A program made the translations under genes and the position numbers. 64,000 nt of DNA from Verrucomicrobiales bacterium (GTDB lineage Bacteria > Verrucomicrobiota > Verrucomicrobiia > Limisphaerales > UBA9464). The stretch is from positions 1-64,000 of the forward strand of contig JAIYBC010000033.1 of NCBI GenBank assembly GCA_027488845.1. Direction: 5' to 3'. Below are positions 48,501 to 56,614 of the stretch, piece after piece (positions within the stretch are counted from its first letter, which is position 1; each line of letters starts with the position of its first letter). Below the pieces are notes generated by a model, which was given only the letters and a program-made list of their open reading frames with translations, was not told the origin of the DNA and made no database searches.

Positions 48501-48807
48501 CATTGAAAATCGATGATGCAGGAGTACGAAGCCCACTAGAGTTCTCTGTGAGGAACTCCATCCCAAGCCTTGCAGAGATTGTTCCCTCGTTGGTGTAGGA
48601 GAGCGTGTTGCGGGTAGTGAAAAGGTCGAACAATGGAACCGTGAAGGTTCCGGCGTTGTGGAATGTGGTGGCCTCCAGCGGGCGATCCACACGGAAGTTT
48701 CCTCCGTTGTAGAAGGCGCTCTGGGCCAGAAGGGACACTGACGCGAACACGCAAGCCGAAACCCCGGCCGCGGACAGCTTCCAAAGAGATGAAAGGGACT
48801 GTTTCAT
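45523..48807 (-). CDS. large exported beta-rich protein with C-terminal module
   Basis: A 1094-residue exported protein, not recognised as a known enzyme. The signal peptide is within MKQSLSSLWKLSAAGVSACVFASVSLLAQS. The chain is rich in Asn, Thr, Gly and Val with repeated beta-strand segments of beta-helix/autotransporter character (NAGTFTVPLFDLF, NEGTISARLGMEF, NQGTIFSSGFLGAHATQLTNAGALRALNVMNLSASQMTLAGAFVNIQSGGAL). The last 70 residues (YFEIGWNAAPGTSYSIMANEP ... TYRVVYTP) resemble the module on two other secreted proteins here. GC content is visibly lower than the rest of the window (about 50% in sampled lines). It is the third gene of an operon that ends in a terminator. Probably a surface or matrix protein. 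Confidence 0.75.
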   Translation of the reverse strand: MKQSLSSLWKLSAAGVSACVFASVSLLAQSAFYNGGNFRVDRPLEATTFHNAGTFTVPLFDLFTTRNTLSYTNEGTISARLGMEFLTENSSGLRTPASSIFNAQTGVIDAEGSPEIAFGFPSGQGYSFGDGGYLNFSANSIINRGVFSVAYWGDLAVAGANVDLRRSSLLTLQKTEIEQTRVTFYDPPQMHVAYNPPGVRGLNWGFYSVRTDLASFAAPLEVTEDFATPAGIVSVVKTNAELNLRYISSTDVPPTDPASDPSGWITRVLSTTGLNPNVGALTYISTNLLSPTNNEISAVFIINRNPEVLASATVGLGQPLEARFGYVVTNNTDSSVDFRVVTISEGWSQNYPTNAPYAREYNFADRMIPRYVSIGVQPGVRIPVSREDRAFLGDPFDIRNPISRTNLLTLLGDDDTGANASFTPLLFTDGYFDILQGTIPYTNSVMTNDYMSYEFSLTSLPSQIPSPANSGLLNFLGINLPPGLLGSFSRLPEIAFLTNMAGRIRLDATNLDLRDTRIRASGVARIRADHVTSSRNTSIAAPFAHYDLGSTNGTLVYQGLNPIGQPNLNGTVRMMVMAWTNSADFADPNSTDTNSTTALHGETFFRVMVIDADFQPLETIGQLVSLKLRATNLTTVDPIDFTIPDPTAVNSFFPGIDPAAIVPASAEQVAPITENWNNESSFTVSGSTGVTPRSFPRLSNLFNSGLIFGEVFAFEPRNGRTLNGLVNQGTIFSSGFLGAHATQLTNAGALRALNVMNLSASQMTLAGAFVNIQSGGALTIRAGDLNVTSGGFIAGPGLVVLDATNSFNANGFTAGPPLLTISGLGVRLERNAPVNNLEGVNVDLAAGRFGLASLEWPSADRGPGEAGFANNSALGALTLDVDEFGQILLSPSSSAPAALYVRRLELGPGFAYFIDVTNNIVDFDGLETALDIDPNFRLYYNVVTVDGIELNATVLDGAYNGRLRRVANPSVSGGSVVTTVGGGFSVQAPWSFRYSASIDSDGDGVVNAADATPFAGVNIATKVVSLNNQPYFEIGWNAAPGTSYSIMANEPAAGTAWTRIGSISNSNTSSKVLKFYDPMSQGTGAKTYRVVYTP

Positions 48808-48818
48808 GGGTGACAGGT

Positions 48819-50276
48819 CTAGTTCCGCGTCAGGAAATCGATGACCGCTTCCAGATCAGAGATGCGGGTTCCAACAGGGAATACAGTAGGCAAATTGGTG
48901 GAGCCGTCGAAGGTTGACCAAATGCGACCCCGAATGGCGTCCTGCTCGTCGCTGTTTCCGTTGTTCAAGTTATGTATTCCAATCTTGCTGAGGCGAAAGA
49001 CGAATTGGGGCTCGATATTACCCGGTCCCTCCGCATTGGCGGTCAAATTGATTCCATTATTGACGAAGTTGAGCTGCGTCACCTCTGCCGGGACCGGAAC
49101 CTCGTCGATGACCCCGAGGTCACCCGCGCTGATTTGGAAATCAGGAACCGTATTGGTCCGAACGACGATCTGGCTGATAACCACACCATTCGAGATAACC
49201 AGTTCCGGATAGGAGACCACGACGGGTAGTGGGGAGACTCGGAGGATGGGATCCAGGTCGACCCTAATGAACTGAACGTGATCCACACCAGCCCGCACAC
49301 CGAGGTTTACCAGCTGCCGAGTTGTTCCGGTTGTCACGGCATTCGTGCCAATCGCAGCAGTTCCACCAGCGATGGTCCAAGGCGAATCCAAAGAGGAACC
49401 GCTGCCCAAGGTGCTGACGACGCCCGAACCACGCACGGATCCGGCCGGAGCTGTTTCGTAGTTGAAGTTCTCAGTGCGATAAATGTAGCGGAGCCCACCA
49501 ATGTCGTCGCGGGTCAGTCCGGTAAAATAGCGGCCCACCGTCGAAGTGGCCCGAGCGATCCGGCTATCGAGCTGCAATTGCTCTTCGGCGTCATCTCGAA
49601 TGAATGATGCCACGGCAATGTTGGGGTTCGCGGAGTCGATTGGAATTTCCCGGGCGTCGTAGCCCACAACTGCCCCGGCATCATCGAATACTTCACGGAT
49701 GACATAGGAGTAGAGGGTTCCGTTGACGTAGCGGCTCGGGAGACCGGTTGCCGGGTCGAAATTGAAGTTCGCCACCGAGTACTGGGGAATGCCGCTAGGG
49801 GGAACGAAGCGCGCCCGGATGGACCAAACCCATCGATCTGGCGTGGTCAATCCAAGGCTTTCCAAGACCGTGGACATCAACTGCGACTTCAGGTCGATGA
49901 GGCCCAAGGACCGCGCCAACGGATTCACGCCGTCGGCCTTCAGCGGGTACTCGGACAGGCTTTCGCTCATGGCCGAGTAGTTGGTCAGGTTGTTGAAGAC
50001 GTCGAAGGCGTCCGTCACGGCCTGCATACCCGGTGCGCCGAAGAATTCGACGAAGGCTCCATCGAAACCGAAGGTCACGATCGGCGTCGAGATGCGGTAT
50101 TCGTCGCCACGGAGACGGGGTCCGCCGTTTTCCTCTCCTGTGGTGGGAGGAAGATCATAACCGATGTCGGACGTTTGCCATGCCGAATACGGACCCAGCA
50201 GCGAAAAGGCGGAAACCTTTGTCACCAGCAATGCCACCACGACTGGGAGGCAGGTCAAGAATCTGGAAATTCGCAT
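48819..50276 (-). CDS. exported protein of unknown function
   Basis: A 485-residue exported protein. The N-terminal signal is MRISRFLTCLPVVVALLVTKVSA. The first third (FDGAFVEFFGAPGMQAVTDAFDVFNNLTNYS) and the segment RYFTGLTRDDIGGLRYIYRTENF recall the family of Verrucomicrobium/Planctomycete secreted proteins with a matrixin-like fold outline, but no HExxH zinc motif is present, so no peptidase claim is made. The rest is beta-rich. It starts 2 bases after the stop of the preceding gene and ends 11 bases before the next, so the three form one transcript. A role at the cell surface is inferred only from export and context. Confidence 0.7.
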   Translation of the reverse strand: MRISRFLTCLPVVVALLVTKVSAFSLLGPYSAWQTSDIGYDLPPTTGEENGGPRLRGDEYRISTPIVTFGFDGAFVEFFGAPGMQAVTDAFDVFNNLTNYSAMSESLSEYPLKADGVNPLARSLGLIDLKSQLMSTVLESLGLTTPDRWVWSIRARFVPPSGIPQYSVANFNFDPATGLPSRYVNGTLYSYVIREVFDDAGAVVGYDAREIPIDSANPNIAVASFIRDDAEEQLQLDSRIARATSTVGRYFTGLTRDDIGGLRYIYRTENFNYETAPAGSVRGSGVVSTLGSGSSLDSPWTIAGGTAAIGTNAVTTGTTRQLVNLGVRAGVDHVQFIRVDLDPILRVSPLPVVVSYPELVISNGVVISQIVVRTNTVPDFQISAGDLGVIDEVPVPAEVTQLNFVNNGINLTANAEGPGNIEPQFVFRLSKIGIHNLNNGNSDEQDAIRGRIWSTFDGSTNLPTVFPVGTRISDLEAVIDFLTRN

Positions 50277-50278
50277 AT

Positions 50279-51811
50279 TCAGCGGGCGAGTTTGACTCGG
50301 TAGAAGGTGGTGGGAGATGCGGCATCCAGCGAGATCGACTGCTGGCTTGAACTGGCCGCGGCGACCGACTGCAGGGTTGTCCAATTCTCCAGATTGGTGG
50401 ACGACTCGAGGAGGTAGGGTTCGCCTGGAACCGAGTTCCACGACAGCTTGATGCTGCGGACCGAGGTGCCTGTGAGTTTCTTCACGTCACGAGCCTTCAG
50501 ATCGATGCCAGTGGAAAGGCTTCCAAGAGAACTCCAGATGACCCGGAATCCTTGGGGAGTTGCCGCCACGGCGGGGCCGGTTTGGTCGGCGGTACGCTGG
50601 GAGTTGGCGACGAATTCATCGCCGCGCGGGGTTCCGAACTGGTCCAAGGCCCTGGCGGAGGCACCGAGTCCGGAACCGTCAGCGCCCCGGCTGTTCCAGA
50701 CTGCCAAGGCATCGTTGCCGCTGACCCCGAACTGAAGCCCCAGCTGTTCGTGGGAGCGGTAGGTATTCAGCGTCGACGGCGAGGCGGGCATCGTTCCGCT
50801 GGCGTCGATGACGGCGGTTCGGATGTCCCAGCCGGTCGTACCGTCGGTGGCAAACTCACTCCAGCCGATCAAGGTCCGGCCGGAGGACAAGGCTGCGATG
50901 GCCGGAGCATCGCATGGACGCGAAGCTCCGTTGATCCAGATCAGCTGCCCAACTTGGCCACCAGGCTGGATGATCTGCGCGAAGATGTCGGAATTGACCT
51001 CGGATCGAGTTGCGGCTCCGCCGAGTCCGAGGACGTCGGTCTGGGCCATTTCAGCAACCCAAGCCACGACAACCGAGCCATCAGCGTGAGAGGCCAAGGT
51101 CGGGCGACGGTCCACGCGACCCGAGGTTCCCAAGATACGTACAACTCCGTCTGAGGCGCCATTCGCCGCGAAGCGTTGGATGTGGATCTTGCGGGAGACC
51201 CCATCAGGTCCGGCAGCTTCCCAAGCCACAACGAACCCGGAACCCGAAGGGACGACGGCCGGATTGTAAAACCCGGAGGACGCATCGGCCTGGGCGATTT
51301 GGATCTCGTTTCCGGAAACACCTCCCGTTCGGCTGAGCAACCGGGCGCGGATGGATTGATGCCCCACCTTTCCGGATTGCCAGACAACGACAGCTCCACC
51401 GTTGGAGAGGGCTGCCACCTTGGGATTCTCCTGGTTTAAGAGGGAATCCTGATTCACCCGGACGATCTGCGGACTGGAGATGCCTGTCTGGAGGTTCAGG
51501 AATCGGGCTCCGATTCCAAGACCGTTCCCATCGATGGCATTGTCCTGCCAAACCACGAATCCGTTTACCCCGGAGGATGCGATGGATGCAGCGACCTGAT
51601 CACCAACCAACCCAACGGCCGAGGACGTATTGGCGAGGAGTCGAAGTTCCGATCCGATCGCCTCAACGGTAGGAGGAGCGATCTCTTCGATGCTCAACCG
51701 AGGCGAAAGAGGGTCGGCAACGCCTTGCGCAACGGCCGCAGGCGCCAACGCAATGCAGGCGGCCAAGCCCGTGGCCAAGCGTCGCACAGATTCTCTGGTT
51801 GCAGGATTCAT
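50279..51811 (-). CDS. exported repeat protein with C-terminal FYR-type module
   Basis: A 510-residue exported protein, first gene of the three-gene surface operon. The signal peptide is MNPATRESVRRLATGLAACIALAPAAVAQ. The body is a set of roughly 60-residue repeats with 'AVVVWQSGKVGHQSIRARL', 'FVVAWEAAGPDGVSRKIHIQRF', 'VVVAWVAEMAQ' and 'TLIGWSEFATDGTTGWDIR' as the most similar strands, consistent with a propeller-like fold. The C-terminal module (IKLSWNSVPGEPYLLESSTNLENWTTLQS ... FYRVKLAR) resembles that on 26624-28819 and 45523-48807. It begins 25 bases after a 16-bp perfect hairpin that separates it from the secretin gene. Confidence 0.72.
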   Translation of the reverse strand: MNPATRESVRRLATGLAACIALAPAAVAQGVADPLSPRLSIEEIAPPTVEAIGSELRLLANTSSAVGLVGDQVAASIASSGVNGFVVWQDNAIDGNGLGIGARFLNLQTGISSPQIVRVNQDSLLNQENPKVAALSNGGAVVVWQSGKVGHQSIRARLLSRTGGVSGNEIQIAQADASSGFYNPAVVPSGSGFVVAWEAAGPDGVSRKIHIQRFAANGASDGVVRILGTSGRVDRRPTLASHADGSVVVAWVAEMAQTDVLGLGGAATRSEVNSDIFAQIIQPGGQVGQLIWINGASRPCDAPAIAALSSGRTLIGWSEFATDGTTGWDIRTAVIDASGTMPASPSTLNTYRSHEQLGLQFGVSGNDALAVWNSRGADGSGLGASARALDQFGTPRGDEFVANSQRTADQTGPAVAATPQGFRVIWSSLGSLSTGIDLKARDVKKLTGTSVRSIKLSWNSVPGEPYLLESSTNLENWTTLQSVAAASSSQQSISLDAASPTTFYRVKLAR

Positions 51812-51835
51812 GCAGGTCTTCCGGAAGGTCGGACA

Positions 51836-51871
51836 ACCATGGAGTGATTACAGAAGTAATCACTCCATGGT
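51836..51871. promoter_or_regulatory. perfect 16-bp-arm hairpin between secretin and surface operon
   Basis: CCATGGAGTGATTAC and GTAATCACTCCATGG are perfectly complementary around AGAA, and the flanking A and T also pair, making 16-base arms. It lies 12 bases beyond the stop of the secretin gene (51884) and ends 25 bases before the ATG at 51811. The minus-strand sequence after it is TTGTCC, with no true T-run, so it may act as a weak terminator, an mRNA-stabilising end or a processing site. Confidence 0.6.
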
Positions 51872-51883
51872 CTTCCGTAAAGT

Positions 51884-54754
51884 TTATTTCACCGAAGCGG
51901 TCTGCGCGGGAATGCTGTTCGGGTCGTAGGGGAGGCTCTCCGACGAGTGGACACGCTTTCCAGCCGGATCGATGATCGTGGCGGTCACGAAGATCATCAG
52001 GTTCTTCTTCACGCTGCGGCTGTTCTCGCTGCGGAAGAGACGACCGAGGACCGGGAGGTCACCCAGCACCGGCACCTTGTCCCGGGACTTGAAGTTGTCT
52101 TCGGCGATCAGACCGCCCAGCACGACGGTCTGTCCGTCCCAGACGATGGCCGAGGTGGTCACCATCCGCACGCGGAGGCGCGGGAGGGGAAGAACCGCAG
52201 TACGGCTGATCGGAGCGCTGCCCGAGGTCAGACCGAGAATTTGAGGAACGAACGGACCCGGATCATCATATCCAACGAACTCGGTGATCGTCGGAAGGAT
52301 GGTCATCTGGATTGAGACATCGTCCGAAGAGACGTACGGGATCACATCGAGCACCGGACCGAACGGTTGGGCGACAGAACCAGGGATGATGAGGTTGATC
52401 GCGGCCTGGTTGACGTTGTTTCCAACACCACCACCGGCAGCAGCCCCGCCACCACCACCGCCCTGACCGCCGCCACCACCTTGGTTGTTGAGTCCGGAGA
52501 CGATGGTGCGGACGTCGGAGACTTCGACGTGGGCCTGACGACCGCTGAGGGTCGTGACCTTGGGAGCGGAGAGGAGATCGACTCCGTCACGCTGCTCGAG
52601 TGCTCGGATGACCACCCGGAACTGGGGATCCGTGAGGATGCCGGTGAGCGAGAAGACTTCGGGGATGGACGAACCGTCGGCGGTGAGGTTCCGGAGACCG
52701 GACGTCACGCGCTGATCGTTCGCCGAGGCGCCGACGGTGTTGGCCGTACTGGTTCCCGGGAACACGCCGCCGGGGAGGATCTGGGCACCGCTGGTGAGGT
52801 CGATGGAACCGGGGTTGGCGGCGCTGGGGGCACCGACGTAGCTCGGAGCGCTTCCACCGCTGAGGCCAAGGCGGCCACCACCGAGCAGGGTGTTTCCGAG
52901 CAACCAATCGAAGCCGAGGGCCTTGCCATCGGTTTGGTTGATCTCGGCGAACCGTGCTTCGATTTCAACCTGAGGCGGGGCGACATTGAGGATCTGGATC
53001 GCCTTCTCGATGACATCGAGGTCGGACAGAGTCGCACGAACAAAGAGGATACCGGTGCGGTCGTTGAAGAACAGGGCCTTCTGATCCTGTTCGATCTGTT
53101 GGCCCTGACCTCCGAACTGGCCACCGAGGCCGCCGCCGCCGAAGCCACCACCACCGCCGAGGCCGCCGCCGCCGAAACCGCCGGCGCCGCCCAAGCCACC
53201 GCCGCCCGGGGCGAAGGTCTGCGGGAAGTTGAGACCGCAAGCCTGGAAGAATTGGCGGACGAGAACCTGGACATTCGCCGTGAGGTTCGTGCGGGTCACA
53301 CCGTTGATTCCGGAGCCGCCCTGGCCACCGGCACCACCACCGGCGCCACCACCACCGCCACCGCCGCCGATACCACCGGCCACAGCGCCACTGACCTCGA
53401 CACGGGGAATGGTGAACACGCCGCCCTGGCCGCCGGCACCGCCGCCGGCACCGCCCCCGCCGCCGCCCTGACCGCCACCCTGACCGCCGCCGACCACGGC
53501 GGGGCTGATTCCGGTGACGCTTTCGAGACCTTCGAGGAAGGTGTTCGGGTTGACACGCCACCAACGGGTGTGGAGCTGAACGGGCTCAGGCAGACGCTGG
53601 GTGAACATGACACCCCACTCTTCAACGGAGAACTTGAGGGGCTTCTCGGCCACCTTGGCCACGACTTCCAACACATCGGCGAGACGCATCTCGCGAAGCG
53701 GCGGGTTGATGGCGATGCGGATCGCATTCAGATCCACCGGTTCCGCTGCGGGCGCAGCGGCCGTCGGCTGACCGGTCAGGGGATCGATTCCACCACCCAG
53801 CGCCTGGGGAGGAGCATTGTCGATGGTCGAGTTGACAACGAAATTGATACCCTTCTTGTCCGGGTCGCGAAGCTTGGCCTGCTCGTCGAGGTACTTGACG
53901 ACTTCGCTGAGCGGAAGACCGTCGAACTTGACCTCGTTGATGACGATGGTGTCGAGCTTGTGGTGGATCAGTTGGCGTCCCGAACCGGTGTAGACCCGGT
54001 TGGTCTTCGCGAAGGGATTGCCGACGGGAAGATTGGACTTGGGCTGCTCCCAGTACTGCTCGACCTCGAGCAGCTTGTCCTTGTCGGTCAGCAACTTCGC
54101 CGTGCGGGCCCGGGTGTACTTGGACTCGCGGATGATGTTGAGGTAGCTGTAGGCTGCCGCGTTGTCAGGGTCGAGCTTGACCGCTTCCTTGAGCTTGGCC
54201 TCGGCCCTATCGAGATGGCCCATCTCGTAGGCGAGCTTGCCATCCTGAACGGCGATGGCCGCGCTGAGCTTGTTGGTTCGGTCCTGGCCTACGAAAGACA
54301 AGGCTTCCTCGGATGGAACCCGTCCGACGAGCCCGGCCAAACGCTGGTCATTCTCCCGCTTGAAGTTCTTGGCCTTGACGTTGTTGGGGTCGACCTTCAG
54401 GACCCGTTTCACCTGAAGGTCGGCCTCCTTGAAGTCGCCCTGCTTGGCGGCGTTATAGGCCAAGGTCAAGCGGGTGGCGGTGAGCCCCTCGACGGTGGTT
54501 CCCCGTTCCTTCTCGACGTTGCCACCCAGTTCTTCGGTCAGATTCCAGGCATCTTCGTACGCCTTGGCAGCGGTGAGCAGGTCACCTTGCTGGGTTGCCA
54601 CGGAGGCGCTGTCCAAAAGCTTGCGCAGGACAATGGCCTTCTCCTCGCGTCGGACCGCGATCTCGGCCGCGTCCTGGGCATGGACCGTGTACGAGACTGC
54701 ATGCAGTGCGGTGACGACCGCGACGAGGCTCAGTAACGATGAGACTTTCGTCAT
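51884..54754 (-). CDS. pilQ: type IV pilus secretin (PilQ/Amuc_1098-like) with TPR and Gly-rich blocks
   Basis: Outer-membrane secretin, 956 residues. In order: signal peptide (MTKVSSLLSLVAVVTALHAVSYTVHAQ); TPR-like helices (about 45-200, e.g. AEAKLKEAVKLDPDNAAAYSYL); N-domains; glycine-rich blocks; and the C-terminal secretin domain (ALEQRDGVDLLSAPKVTTLSGRQAHVEVSD ... VWDGQTVVLGGLIAEDNFKSRDKVPVLGDLPVLGRLFRSENSRSVKKNLMIFVTATII), which is the classical family end. Four very Gly-rich stretches (DNA 52420-52490, 53115-53215, 53310-53390, 53425-53500) are inserted. ATG at 54754 rather than an in-frame TTG 14 codons upstream. Last gene of the pilus cluster. Confidence 0.93.
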   Translation of the reverse strand: MTKVSSLLSLVAVVTALHAVSYTVHAQDAAEIAVRREEKAIVLRKLLDSASVATQQGDLLTAAKAYEDAWNLTEELGGNVEKERGTTVEGLTATRLTLAYNAAKQGDFKEADLQVKRVLKVDPNNVKAKNFKRENDQRLAGLVGRVPSEEALSFVGQDRTNKLSAAIAVQDGKLAYEMGHLDRAEAKLKEAVKLDPDNAAAYSYLNIIRESKYTRARTAKLLTDKDKLLEVEQYWEQPKSNLPVGNPFAKTNRVYTGSGRQLIHHKLDTIVINEVKFDGLPLSEVVKYLDEQAKLRDPDKKGINFVVNSTIDNAPPQALGGGIDPLTGQPTAAAPAAEPVDLNAIRIAINPPLREMRLADVLEVVAKVAEKPLKFSVEEWGVMFTQRLPEPVQLHTRWWRVNPNTFLEGLESVTGISPAVVGGGQGGGQGGGGGGAGGGAGGQGGVFTIPRVEVSGAVAGGIGGGGGGGGAGGGAGGQGGSGINGVTRTNLTANVQVLVRQFFQACGLNFPQTFAPGGGGLGGAGGFGGGGLGGGGGFGGGGLGGQFGGQGQQIEQDQKALFFNDRTGILFVRATLSDLDVIEKAIQILNVAPPQVEIEARFAEINQTDGKALGFDWLLGNTLLGGGRLGLSGGSAPSYVGAPSAANPGSIDLTSGAQILPGGVFPGTSTANTVGASANDQRVTSGLRNLTADGSSIPEVFSLTGILTDPQFRVVIRALEQRDGVDLLSAPKVTTLSGRQAHVEVSDVRTIVSGLNNQGGGGGQGGGGGGAAAGGGVGNNVNQAAINLIIPGSVAQPFGPVLDVIPYVSSDDVSIQMTILPTITEFVGYDDPGPFVPQILGLTSGSAPISRTAVLPLPRLRVRMVTTSAIVWDGQTVVLGGLIAEDNFKSRDKVPVLGDLPVLGRLFRSENSRSVKKNLMIFVTATIIDPAGKRVHSSESLPYDPNSIPAQTASVK

Positions 54755-54800
54755 GGGGTTCTTCTCTGGGTTTGCGGGGACGGACATGGGGGGCAAGGCT

Positions 54801-55604
54801 CTATTGGGCTGAGGCTCTGAGCACGGTGGTCCGCACGGAATTGGGCGCGGACACTACAAGCTCATCTTTCTCGATAGCAACAATCTTGTAGACTGCGCCG
54901 GACAGGTTGAGGGAGTCGCCGACTCGCTTGGTGTTGAAGCTCTGCTTGTTGGCTTCGTACCGAAGATCGGCCGAGTAGCCCTGAGTTTTCCGAAAGGTCT
55001 TGGTCTTGGAGATGGTGAACTGTTCACGAGTTGAAACGAGTTCACAAATGAAATCGGTGGGATCTTCCTTGGGGCCCTTGACCTCGAGCAGCTTGAAGAT
55101 CTGGTCCTTGCTTTCGGCACCGACAGCGACGGATTCAACAATGGGCGTCCGGAGTTTGGGAGTCTTCTCGTAGTCTCGGCGGATGCTGAACTGGTATCGC
55201 GGGGTTTCCGGGGTTCCGGCAACCGCCGAGAATCCGATTTCCAAGTACAGATCGTGGGATTCGACGTAGGCGAGTCCAGCGGCACCCATATCTGCACGAC
55301 CGCGAGTCGGCTCGATACGCCCATTGGCAGCCCGCGCCCAAGTCACAGGATTGAAGGTGTAGTGATCCGGGTCTCCGAGCACCACCGGCACGTGCTTCAC
55401 CACTCGGGCCAACTCCATCTCGTTGGTGACGAGATTGATCGGCTGTAGGGACTTCTGTTTGGCACCCGCGGCTTGCTCAAGGGCGGTTTGCAGATCCGCC
55501 TTCACCTGGCTCACGGAGAGCACGAGGTAGATCGCCACGCCGGCCACGGCGAGGAGGACGACGCCGAGAACCAGCTTCTCGTAATGCTTCTTGATGAAAT
55601 CCAT
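54801..55604 (-). CDS. inner-membrane pilus assembly protein (Amuc_1099-like)
   Basis: A 267-residue protein with one N-terminal transmembrane helix (about 12-32, VLGVVLLAVAGVAIYLVLS) and a soluble beta-rich periplasmic part. Its place between the secretin and the PilO-like gene matches the order in Akkermansia muciniphila, where the equivalent gene Amuc_1099 has no well-defined function. It may take the PilP role, coupling the inner-membrane ring to the secretin. Sequence similarity to PilP is not visible by eye. ATG at 55604, 19 bases after the stop of the previous gene and 46 bases before the secretin. Confidence 0.7.
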   Translation of the reverse strand: MDFIKKHYEKLVLGVVLLAVAGVAIYLVLSVSQVKADLQTALEQAAGAKQKSLQPINLVTNEMELARVVKHVPVVLGDPDHYTFNPVTWARAANGRIEPTRGRADMGAAGLAYVESHDLYLEIGFSAVAGTPETPRYQFSIRRDYEKTPKLRTPIVESVAVGAESKDQIFKLLEVKGPKEDPTDFICELVSTREQFTISKTKTFRKTQGYSADLRYEANKQSFNTKRVGDSLNLSGAVYKIVAIEKDELVVSAPNSVRTTVLRASAQ

Positions 55605-55623
55605 GACGTTAGAGCTTGGGTTC

Positions 55624-56613
55624 CTAGCGGCGGGGGCGGGCGGAGTTTCCGGCGGCCGGTTCCGGTTCGGGGATCAGGCGAACGACCTCGATTCCCAGGG
55701 TCACCTTGATCGGCTTCTGCTCGAGGACGACCTCGCCGATCTTGCCGGTGCTGGCGGCCGCCGGAGCGGCGGCGGCGGGCTGCGGCATCATGCGACCATA
55801 GCGGGCCATCATCGCCTGCATGGGATTGACTGCAGCGATGGGCGGCGCTGCGGCCCCAGATTCGTCGGAAGCGGTCCCGCGTTCGATGTTGACCACCTTG
55901 ATGACGTAGGCGTTTTGGGCGGCCACCAGACGGTTGAAGACATCGTCCAATTCCGAGGTGAAGCATTGGAACTGAACCTCGTAGGGGTGGATGCCAGCCT
56001 TTACCACCGAGTTGGTGGTGACCTTCTTGGAGAGCAGGTCACCGGACCCCGCGGTTTCGTTGGTTCCAATGGCGGTGCGGCGGATTGAGACCAATGAGTG
56101 GATCTTCGAAGCGAACAAAAGCTGGCAGACATCCTTGATGTCGGTGAGCGCCAAGGCCAACGGCTGCAGTGTGTTCGGAGGGAGGCGGAGTTCCCGGCGC
56201 TGGGTGTCGAAGGTGAAGTTGTACTTGGTCGAGCTCCCACTGGGAGCCGGAAGCTTGACGCCCTTCCGGTCCGCTTCGCGTTCCAGCTCGGAGATCACCT
56301 GGGAGAGAAGCGCCTTGAAGGAGGCATCATCCAGCGTCTCGATCTTGGGGTACTGCGAGAAGGTGCGAAGAACATTCGTGCGAAGGGTCAACAGCCTGGC
56401 CTGTTCGGCCTTGGCCAGCTCGATGTTCTTCGAATTGGGATATGGGTCCCGCTGCACCAGCTTGTCGTACTCGGACTTCTTCGATTCGAGTTCTCCGCTG
56501 GCGGTGTCGGCATCTCCTTTTGCGGAGAAGATGTAGAACGTACCCGCACCGATCAGCAGCAGTGCGACGGCCAGGCTGATCACGAAGACCAGATTGCGTT
56601 TGATCCAAGGCAT
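55624..56613 (-). CDS. PilO-like inner-membrane protein (Amuc_1100-like)
   Basis: A 329-residue protein with one helix near the N-terminus (about 9-29, FVISLAVALLLIGAGTFYIF), a coiled-coil stretch (SAKGDADTASGELESKKSEYDKLV, then AKAEQARLLTLRTNVLRTF), and two ferredoxin-like segments (LPPNTLQPLALALTDIKDVCQLLFASKI, VQFQCFTSELDDVFNRLVAAQNAYVIKVVNIE). It ends in a Pro/Ala-rich tail. Layout and position match Amuc_1100, the PilO-like pilus protein of Akkermansia. The match is by architecture, not identity. ATG at 56613, 1 base after the pilM stop. Confidence 0.78.
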   Translation of the reverse strand: MPWIKRNLVFVISLAVALLLIGAGTFYIFSAKGDADTASGELESKKSEYDKLVQRDPYPNSKNIELAKAEQARLLTLRTNVLRTFSQYPKIETLDDASFKALLSQVISELEREADRKGVKLPAPSGSSTKYNFTFDTQRRELRLPPNTLQPLALALTDIKDVCQLLFASKIHSLVSIRRTAIGTNETAGSGDLLSKKVTTNSVVKAGIHPYEVQFQCFTSELDDVFNRLVAAQNAYVIKVVNIERGTASDESGAAAPPIAAVNPMQAMMARYGRMMPQPAAAAPAAASTGKIGEVVLEQKPIKVTLGIEVVRLIPEPEPAAGNSARPRR

Positions 56614-56614
56614 A

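Noticed and set aside
48819-50276. Matrixin-like secreted peptidase
   Set aside because: Parts recall the outline of such proteins, but no HExxH zinc motif is present.
52367-54736. 789-codon plus-strand frame opposite the secretin gene
   Set aside because: Glu/Thr/Gly-rich antisense of the secretin's repetitive codons; no start signal or homology.
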